Shown: piece after piece, positions 43,851 to 49,680 of the stretch | How the letters are laid out: each line of letters starts with the position of its first letter | Numbering within the stretch: position 1 is the first letter of the stretch | Origin: Lysobacterales bacterium | Lineage (GTDB): Bacteria; Pseudomonadota; Gammaproteobacteria; Xanthomonadales; Rhodanobacteraceae | DNA length: 49,680 nucleotides | Direction of reading: 5' to 3' | Assembly (NCBI GenBank): GCA_015655335.1 | Contig: JAATFF010000125.1 | Span: forward strand, 1 to 49,680 | Program-made: the position numbers and the translations under genes | Notes under the pieces: generated by a model | Databases searched by the model: none | What the model was told of the DNA's origin: nothing | Seen by the model: the letters and a program-made list of their open reading frames with translations, nothing else

Positions 43851-44537
43851 TCAACGACCGAAAAGATTGCGGCGCGCTTCTTCATCTGTACGCAGGTCGA
43901 GCTTGCCTTTGATGGTGTCGGCCAATGCGTAAGCGCGGCGCGTGGCTTCGCGATCGCGAATGTGTTCGAACCAACGCTTGAGATGTGGGAAGTCGTCCAG
44001 GTTCATACCTTGATCGGCGTAGGAGACTGTCCAGGGATACGCAGCCATGTCGGCGATGGTGTAGTCCTCGCCGGCAATGAAAGCGCGGCCGTCGAGGCGT
44101 TTGTCCAGCACGCCATAAAGGCGGCGCGTCTCGCGCACATAACGATCGATCGCGTAGGGAATCTTTTCCGGCGCATAGCGGTTGAAGTGATGGTTCTGGC
44201 CAAGCATCGGTCCCAGGCCGCCCACTTGCCAGAACAACCATTCCATCACCGTCGTGCGCCCGCGCAGGTCCGTAGGCAGGAAACGGCCGGTCTTTTCGGC
44301 GAGGTACTGCAAGATGGCGCCCGATTCGAACACGCTGATCGCCGCGCCGCCATCGGATGGCGAGGTATCGATCATCGCCGGCATGCGGTTGTTGGGCGAG
44401 ATCGCCAGGAACGCCGGTTCGAACTGCTCGCCTTTGCCGATATTCACCGGTTTGACGGTGTAGGGCAGGCCGCTTTCTTCCAGGAACAACGTGATCTTGT
44501 GGCCGTTCGGAGTCGGCCAGTAGTGCAACTCAATCAT
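43851..44537 (-). CDS. YghU/YfcG-like glutathione transferase (disulfide-bond oxidoreductase)
   Basis: 228 residues. The N-terminal motif WPTPNGHKITLFLEESG and ISPNNRMPAMID are typical of the nu-class GSTs YfcG/YghU, which use glutathione to reduce disulfides. The helical C-terminal half has AGEDYTIADMAAYPW. Cytosolic. Terminates at the strong bidirectional terminator. Confidence 0.94.
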   Translation of the reverse strand: MIELHYWPTPNGHKITLFLEESGLPYTVKPVNIGKGEQFEPAFLAISPNNRMPAMIDTSPSDGGAAISVFESGAILQYLAEKTGRFLPTDLRGRTTVMEWLFWQVGGLGPMLGQNHHFNRYAPEKIPYAIDRYVRETRRLYGVLDKRLDGRAFIAGEDYTIADMAAYPWTVSYADQGMNLDDFPHLKRWFEHIRDREATRRAYALADTIKGKLDLRTDEEARRNLFGR

Positions 44538-44754
44538 GAGGAAACTCCGGAGTGCAAACCTAAAGCGTCGGGGTGGCGGCCGGACCTTTCAAGGCCGCCG
44601 GTGCCCGTCATCCGCCCGCAGGCTTTCTGCCATGGTCGCGGTCTAGGCTTTTTGTTCACGGCCCGTCCGCTGAAGTAAACGGCGCGGCGCTTTCATCGTT
44701 TCCAGATTGTCGACCCTCGATAAATGTTTCACCCACGGATCCTGGAGAAATCGC

Positions 44755-45225
44755 ATGAACAAGCTTGCCTCGCGTTTCGCTTTGCTCGCCCTCGCGCTCA
44801 GCGCTGCCAGCCTGACTCCGGTTGCTTTTGCCCAGGACAGCAATGCGTCCATGAGCTCTGGCAACACGCCATCGTCAGCACCGCAGCACGCCGCACCCGA
44901 TCCCCAGAAGCAGGCCGCAAGGCTCGCAAAAAAGCTGGGACTGAATGACGACCAGTCGGCCAAGATCACCGCAATCATGCAAGACCGTCAGCAGCAGTTG
45001 ACGGCGGCGCGTGGCGACAGTTCGCTTTCGCCGCAGGATCGTCGCACCAAAATGCATTCGATCCAGCAGGACACCGACTCGCAGATCAACGCCGTGCTCA
45101 CGCCTGATCAGCAGAAGCAATACGCGACCATGAAGCAGAACATGATGAATCGCTGGCAAAACGGACGCGGTGGTTCGGGTTCGCAAGCTGGCTCTAACGG
45201 CGGTTCGGATAGCAACGGCAACTGA
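44755..45225 (+). CDS. Secreted LTXXQ-like (CpxP/Spy-related) protein
   Basis: 156 residues with a Sec signal peptide (cut after Ala26, AFA) and GGAGAA before the ATG. The mature part has a Ser/Asn-rich lead, KLGLNDDQSAKITAIMQDRQ, then INAVLTPDQQKQYATM, the paired LTxxQ-type units of the CpxP/Spy superfamily, though the first is changed to LNDDQ. The C-terminal 25 residues are Gly/Ser/Asn-rich. Periplasmic chaperone-like role is inferred. An upstream in-frame TTG at 44707 is not preferred. Confidence 0.82.
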   Translation: MNKLASRFALLALALSAASLTPVAFAQDSNASMSSGNTPSSAPQHAAPDPQKQAARLAKKLGLNDDQSAKITAIMQDRQQQLTAARGDSSLSPQDRRTKMHSIQQDTDSQINAVLTPDQQKQYATMKQNMMNRWQNGRGGSGSQAGSNGGSDSNGN

Positions 45226-45235
45226 TCGATGCATT

Positions 45236-45268
45236 CGACACGTACCGGCGCGTTGTCGGTACGTGTCG
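45236..45268. terminator. Twelve-base perfect hairpin after the LTXXQ-like gene
   Basis: CGACACGTACCG and CGGTACGTGTCG around GCGCGTTGT. Only two T follow, so intrinsic termination would be weak; it may protect the 3' end of the transcript. Confidence 0.6.
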
Positions 45269-45348
45269 TTGCCATGAGCTACCGCTCGAACGTCTCTGCC
45301 TTTACGCTCTCCGGGTAAACATCGATAAACGCCCTTGCGAGAGCACTC

Positions 45349-46245
45349 ATGACGCGTCTTGTTGTCGTCGGCAGCATCAACATGGATCTGGTTACCGTGG
45401 CGCGGCACTTTCCCGCGCCCGGTGAGACCCTGCTCGGCGAACGTTTTCTTTCTGTGCATGGCGGCAAAGGCGGCAACCAGGCCGTCGCGGCGGCGCGCTT
45501 GGGCGCCGAGGTGCACATGGTCGGTGCGTTGGGGGACGATGCCTTCGCGCAGGCGTTGTGCGATGCGCTGGCGGCGGAAGGTATCGATCTCGAACACGTG
45601 GCGCGCATCGACCACTGCAGCAGCGGTACCGCGGCGATTACCGTTTCCGGCGGCGAAAACCAGATCATCGTTGTGCCGGGCGCCAATGCGCGCTTGACAC
45701 CGGATCACGTGATGAACGCACAGCAGCTGATCGCGCGTGCCGACGCCGTGCTGGTGCAGATGGAAATTCCGCTCGAAACCGTTGAAGCAACCCTGCGCGT
45801 TGCGCACGATCAACATGTGCCCGTGATTCTCAATCCGGCACCGGCGCAGCCGTTACCGACGGAGTGGTTGCAGCTTGCACGCTACATCACACCCAACCAA
45901 CACGAACTAGCAACGTTGTTGTGCGCCGACCCCTCAGAAGACTTTCGCCGCTTGATGCGCCGAGCCCCTTGCCCCGTGGTGCTGACGCGCGGTGCCGAAG
46001 GCGCGTGGTTTCGCGAAGAGGGTGAGCTGCAACATCAGGAAGGCTTCACCGTGGAAGCCGTCGATAGCACCGGCGCGGGCGACACCTTCAATGCCGCACT
46101 CGCGGTGTTTTTGCACGAGGGCCTGCCTATCGCCGTGCGCAAGGCCTGCGCCGCTGCGGCGCTATCCGTCACCCGTTTAGGTGCTCGTGGCGGCATGCCG
46201 CATCCGGCTGAAGTCGATGCGTTATTGGCTAGGCAACATAGCTGA
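45349..46245 (+). CDS. rbsK: Ribokinase-type PfkB sugar kinase
   Basis: 298 residues. The sugar-binding GGKGGNQAV (38-46) is the ribokinase signature, VVPGANARLTPD fits the same group, and the ATP/catalytic DSTGAGDTFNAAL is intact. Phosphorylates D-ribose at O5, using ATP. No ribose transporter or RbsD-like gene is nearby, so substrate is inferred. The stop abuts the mnmE stop on the other strand with no gap. Confidence 0.92.
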   Translation: MTRLVVVGSINMDLVTVARHFPAPGETLLGERFLSVHGGKGGNQAVAAARLGAEVHMVGALGDDAFAQALCDALAAEGIDLEHVARIDHCSSGTAAITVSGGENQIIVVPGANARLTPDHVMNAQQLIARADAVLVQMEIPLETVEATLRVAHDQHVPVILNPAPAQPLPTEWLQLARYITPNQHELATLLCADPSEDFRRLMRRAPCPVVLTRGAEGAWFREEGELQHQEGFTVEAVDSTGAGDTFNAALAVFLHEGLPIAVRKACAAAALSVTRLGARGGMPHPAEVDALLARQHS

Positions 46246-47598
46246 TCACTTGCCGATGCAAAACGAACTGAAGATCGCTCCGAGCAGGTCGTCGCTGCTG
46301 TAGGTGCCGGTGATTTCGCCCAATGTATGTTGTGCGTGACGCAGTTCTTCCGCCGCAAGTTCCCCGGCATGCGTGTCGGCTAGTACATCGGCCGTGCGTT
46401 GAAGGTGATCGGCTACTTCTTCGAGTGCAAGCACGTGACGGCGACGAGCACTGAAGACTCCTTCACCGCTGCCGGCGCCAGCGAGCTGCTTGAGGTGCTC
46501 GCGCAATGCATCGAGGCCGGCGCCGTTTTTGACGGAGAGCCAAAGCCACCATGTGTTTCCACGTTGTTCGACATGCGTATCGATGGCATCGAGATCGATC
46601 TTGTTGACGGCAACGATGCGCTCTACGTAAGACGGCAAATCATGCATCCACGCGAGATCGGCCTCTGCATGTTGTGCATCCGTAACCAGCACCACGACAT
46701 CTGCACGCTCGCGTTCGCCATGCGCGCGGCGCACGCCTTCGCGCTCTACCGGATCATGCGTATCGCGTAGTCCGGCCGTGTCCGCCAGTTCCAGCGTGAT
46801 GCCATCGAGGCTGATGCTTTCGCGCAGTACATCGCGGGTTGTGCCGGCGATATCGGTGACAATGGCGCGATCGCTGCCCGCCAGTGCGTTGAGCAAGCTC
46901 GATTTGCCTGCATTGGGCCGACCAACTATCGCTACGCGCAGACCATCATTGAGTCGCACACCGCGTTGCGCTTCGCGTAGCAGTTCATCGAGTTCCGCCC
47001 GCAACCTCGTCAGCTGTTGCGCAATCGTGGGATCGGCTAGAAAGTCGATTTCCTCTTCGGGGAAATCGATCGCCGCTTCGATGTGTACGCGCAGTGCAAT
47101 CAAGGCTTGCAGCAATGCGTCGACCTTGCGCGAGAACACACCTTCCATCGACTGCAATGCCGCGCGCGCGCCGGCTTGCGATCGCGCTGCGATCAGATCC
47201 GCCACGGCTTCCGCTTGTGCGAGATCGAGCTTGCCGTTGAGAAAGGCCCGTTCGGTGAATTCACCGGGCCGTGCAAGGCGTGCGCCGAGTTCACACACAC
47301 GACGCAACAAGGCATCCAATAAGACGGAACTGCCATGGCTTTGGAGTTCGAGAACGTGCTCGCCCGTGTAAGACGCTGGCGCAGGGAAATACAGCAGCAG
47401 GCCGCGATCGATCAATTGCCCGCGCGCATCGCGGAAGGCCGCAAAATGCGCATGACGCGGTGTGGGTGTTCGACCGAGCAGTGCGTGTGCGATCGCCATG
47501 ACGCGCGGCCCCGAAACGCGCACGATTCCCACACCAGCGGCACCAGGCGCACTGGCGATAGCAGCGATGGTGTCTTCATGCGGTGCGTGAGCGGTCAT
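46246..47598 (-). CDS. mnmE: tRNA modification GTPase MnmE (TrmE)
   Basis: 450 residues. With MnmG it makes the 5-carboxymethylaminomethyl group on wobble uridine. The N-terminal folate-binding domain (TIAAIASAPGAAGVGIVRVSG), the G domain with GRPNAGKSSLLN, DIAGTTRD, DTAGLRD and NKID, and the C-terminal FCIGK Cys are all present. It lies between rbsK and yidC, in the usual order rnpA-yidC-mnmE. Confidence 0.97.
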   Translation of the reverse strand: MTAHAPHEDTIAAIASAPGAAGVGIVRVSGPRVMAIAHALLGRTPTPRHAHFAAFRDARGQLIDRGLLLYFPAPASYTGEHVLELQSHGSSVLLDALLRRVCELGARLARPGEFTERAFLNGKLDLAQAEAVADLIAARSQAGARAALQSMEGVFSRKVDALLQALIALRVHIEAAIDFPEEEIDFLADPTIAQQLTRLRAELDELLREAQRGVRLNDGLRVAIVGRPNAGKSSLLNALAGSDRAIVTDIAGTTRDVLRESISLDGITLELADTAGLRDTHDPVEREGVRRAHGERERADVVVLVTDAQHAEADLAWMHDLPSYVERIVAVNKIDLDAIDTHVEQRGNTWWLWLSVKNGAGLDALREHLKQLAGAGSGEGVFSARRRHVLALEEVADHLQRTADVLADTHAGELAAEELRHAQHTLGEITGTYSSDDLLGAIFSSFCIGK

Positions 47599-47648
47599 CG
47601 CGTATCAGCATAACCGCGGCGGGCGGCACATGGCCGCCCGCGCGAATA

Positions 47649-49334
47649 TCAGGCAGCGGCCTTGGCGGGCGCCGCGTCGCTGCGGCGCATGACCCACCAT
47701 TGCTGCAGCAAACGGCATACGCCGTTGACAACGTAGTAGAGCACCAGGCCCGAGGGGAAGAACAGGAAGATCACCGCGAACATCAGCGGCATGAACTTCA
47801 TCATCTTGGCCTGCGTCGGATCCATGCCGGCCGCGGGCGGCATCAGCCACTGCTGCGCCAGCATCACGATGGTGTAGAGCACGGGCAGCACAAAATACGG
47901 ATCGGCCGCCGACAGATCGTGGATCCAGCCGAAGAACGGTGCCTGGCGCAGCTCCACGCTGTCGCGCAGCACGTAATAGAGGCCATAGAAAATCGGGATG
48001 GTGATCAGCAGCGGCAAACAGCCAGCAGCGGGATTCACTTTTTCCTTCTTGTACAGCTCCATCATCGCCTGCTGCATCTTTTGGCGATCGTCACCGTAGC
48101 GCTCTTTCAACGCATCCATGCGCGGCTTGAGCTTGCGCATCTTGGATGCCGATTCGAACTGCGCATTGGTGAACTTGAAGGTGACAAGATTGATGAGCAG
48201 CACCAGCAGGACAATCGATACGCCCCAATTGTTGGTGAGCTTGTCCAGCTGAGCGAGCACCCAGTGCAGCGGCTCGGCGAAAATCTTGAGCATGCCGTAG
48301 TCGATGGTCAGCTCGAGTCCCGGCGCGATGGTTTGCAGCGCATCGGGCAATTTAGGACCGACATACAACTGCGCTGCGCTGCTCGCCTGCTGGCCCGGCG
48401 CCACGCTGATCTGCGGGCCGACGCTGCGAATCACGTAACGCGGTGCGGTGCCTTCGTTGTCGACCGTCGCGGAGGAAAAGGTATCGGCTTCCTTCGCCGG
48501 CGGAATCCACGCGCCGAGGAAGTACTGCTGCATCATCGCCACCCAGCCGCCAGTGACCTGGCTTTGCAGCGGTTCTTTCTCGAATTTGTCGAAGCCCAGC
48601 TTGTTGAATTTCTGCGCGGGGCTATACCAGGCGGCGCCGAAGAAGCCGTACTGCGACTGATCGGACATGCGCTGCAGGAAGTTGCTATACACAGGCACCG
48701 GACGATTGACGCGCTGCAGCTGACGATACGCGTTGCCGTCCCACGTTTTGCTGCTGCCGTTGTCGATCTGCTGATCCAGATCGACCACGTAGCTGCCGCG
48801 GTGCAGGGTGTAGCGCTTGATCACCTTGACACCGGACGGGTCGGTCCATGTGAGGTCGACGTTCAGCGCATCCTGACCGGATGCAAGCGTGTAACTCGTC
48901 TGCGCAGCCTGGAAGACAGTGCGGTGATCAGGCGCAGCGCCATCGGCGCTGACGAGGCCGCTCTGGGCAGCGAAGTAGTCAGTCGCGCCATCGTCGAGCA
49001 GGCGAATCGGCGCTGGATCCGGATCTTTCTTGGTGCGCGGCGTCACAGGATAAGCCAGCAGTTCCGAGCGTACGACGCTGCCGCCGCGCGTATCGATGGT
49101 CAGGCGCAACACATCGGTCGTAACGGTGATGAGCTGCGCGGCAGTCGTAGCGCTTTCAGTACCTGCGGTACCGATCGCTGGCGCGGCTCCCGGCACGGTG
49201 CTGCCACCCGCTGCGGTGGTGGTCGCCGTTGGCGTAGTCGTCGGATGCGGTGCGTAGTCCTGTTCCCAGTTGGTCCATAGCAGGTAAGCCACGGCCATCA
49301 GGGCAAACAGAAGGAAGGTGCGCGTTTGATTCAT
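47649..49334 (-). CDS. yidC: Membrane protein insertase YidC
   Basis: 561 residues. First helix (RTFLLFALMAVAYLLWTNW), large periplasmic domain (about 60-340), then the five-helix core: WGVSIVLLVLLINLVTFKF with the conserved region, KMRKLKPRMDALKERYGDDRQ cytosolic loop, PAAGCLPLLITIPIFYGLY, and LYYVVNGVCRLLQQW. Inserts membrane proteins with or without Sec. mnmE follows 50 bases later. Ends in Ala/Lys-rich tail. Confidence 0.97.
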   Translation of the reverse strand: MNQTRTFLLFALMAVAYLLWTNWEQDYAPHPTTTPTATTTAAGGSTVPGAAPAIGTAGTESATTAAQLITVTTDVLRLTIDTRGGSVVRSELLAYPVTPRTKKDPDPAPIRLLDDGATDYFAAQSGLVSADGAAPDHRTVFQAAQTSYTLASGQDALNVDLTWTDPSGVKVIKRYTLHRGSYVVDLDQQIDNGSSKTWDGNAYRQLQRVNRPVPVYSNFLQRMSDQSQYGFFGAAWYSPAQKFNKLGFDKFEKEPLQSQVTGGWVAMMQQYFLGAWIPPAKEADTFSSATVDNEGTAPRYVIRSVGPQISVAPGQQASSAAQLYVGPKLPDALQTIAPGLELTIDYGMLKIFAEPLHWVLAQLDKLTNNWGVSIVLLVLLINLVTFKFTNAQFESASKMRKLKPRMDALKERYGDDRQKMQQAMMELYKKEKVNPAAGCLPLLITIPIFYGLYYVLRDSVELRQAPFFGWIHDLSAADPYFVLPVLYTIVMLAQQWLMPPAAGMDPTQAKMMKFMPLMFAVIFLFFPSGLVLYYVVNGVCRLLQQWWVMRRSDAAPAKAAA

Positions 49335-49395
49335 CGCGTAGCGATCCGATATAGGGCACCGCGATGGCGGGCCACGGAAGAAGGAAAAGGGAAGG

Positions 49396-49680
49396 TCAGC
49401 ACGCGATTGTGGAGGCGTCGCCGCCGCGCTTCAACGGCGAAAGCTTGCGCCAGAGGGCATCGAGCTCAGCCAGTAGTTCAGGACCGGGTACACCGGCGGC
49501 CTGTTCACGAGCCATCACCACGAGGTCCAGCGCGGGAAGCTCGCTGCGAACACGACGAAACGATTCGCGCAGCAGGCGCTTGATACGGTTGCGTTCCACC
49601 GCGCGCTTGGAGATCCGTTTGGATACAGCCAGCCCCAGCCGGGCATGGCCCAGCTCATTCTGGCGATAGCGCACAGAAAA
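49396..49680 (-). CDS. rnpA: Ribonuclease P protein component, 5' partial
   Basis: The C-terminal 94 residues of RnpA. LGLAVSKRISKRAVERNRIKRLLRESFRR is the basic RNA-binding helix of the family. The reading frame is open to the last base, and FSVRYRQ continues upstream, so the true start lies beyond the right edge. It binds RNase P RNA for 5' tRNA maturation. Only 61 bases separate it from yidC; no yidD-like frame is in that gap. Confidence 0.95.
   Translation of the reverse strand, partial: FSVRYRQNELGHARLGLAVSKRISKRAVERNRIKRLLRESFRRVRSELPALDLVVMAREQAAGVPGPELLAELDALWRKLSPLKRGGDASTIAC

Noticed and set aside
47583..49280. 565-codon open frame on the plus strand
   Set aside because: It lies antisense to yidC. 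High GC removes stop codons from this frame. The translation is rich in Arg, His and Gln with no domain or membrane pattern.

Overview
The window is a 49.7 kb piece of a GC-rich gammaproteobacterial chromosome. It most resembles a member of the Xanthomonadales, probably Rhodanobacteraceae (the Dyella, Rhodanobacter, Frateuria, Luteibacter group). The main reasons are the order lptM-dapF-DUF484-xerC-hslV-hslU, the rnpA-yidC-mnmE run at the right edge (normally close to dnaA/oriC), a secreted PNGase A-like glycoamidase, and families common in that group. This assignment is inference from gene content; no rRNA is present. Nearly all of it is ordinary dense chromosome. I see no insertion sequence, prophage, tRNA or CRISPR array. 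Once every gene is called no gene-free stretch exceeds 300 bases; the largest are 34312-34599 (a long inverted repeat) and 36524-36803 (a divergent promoter region with a nested hairpin).

Layout. 1-3.4 kb: end of an RND efflux operon (inner-membrane pump, then outer-membrane channel). 3.6-6.9 kb, minus strand: a stress-envelope style set (AI-2E permease, small glycine-zipper protein, YqjE-like, YqjD/DUF883-like), a DUF1328 peptide and a PEBP-family protein. 7.1-8.6 kb: a Ycf46-like AAA ATPase broken by an in-frame TAG. 8.6-13.5 kb, minus: a secreted metallo-beta-lactamase-fold protein that has lost its metal motif, a glycosyltransferase, a YheT-type hydrolase and a PlsC-type acyltransferase. 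13.6-15.1 kb: an Lrp/AsnC regulator divergent from phenylalanine 4-hydroxylase. 15.2-16.4 kb: a RES/Xre toxin-antitoxin pair with a clear palindromic operator. 16.5-20.5 kb: an overlapping ParB-like / SulP / DUF885 operon whose last gene carries two stop codons. 20.6-23.5 kb: WYL regulator, glutathione transferase, GFA-family protein, a small protein and a DJ-1/PfpI protein without its cysteine.

23.6-30.3 kb: fructose-1,6-bisphosphatase, a prolyl-4-hydroxylase-like dioxygenase, oligopeptidase A, a cyclic-nucleotide-domain patatin phospholipase and a gamma carbonic anhydrase. 30.3-33.1 kb: a TPR-like membrane-anchored protein, a small lipoprotein and the PNGase A-like enzyme. 33.2-38.0 kb: YkgJ-like cysteine cluster protein plus aroE, a small membrane protein, a RimK-type ATP-grasp ligase divergent from a GNAT acetyltransferase, and a membrane protein. 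38.1-43.1 kb: lptM, dapF, DUF484, xerC, hslV and hslU, with a sigma-32-like promoter before hslV. 43.2-49.7 kb: an unknown protein with a possible leaderless start, a YghU/YfcG-like GST, a periplasmic LTXXQ-like protein, ribokinase, mnmE, yidC and the end of rnpA.

No single dramatic new system stands out. The points most worth a second look are the three premature stops in two otherwise intact genes, the RimK/GNAT pair, the RES/Xre pair and its operator, the metal-less MBL-fold secreted protein, and two families of paired inverted repeats placed between genes.
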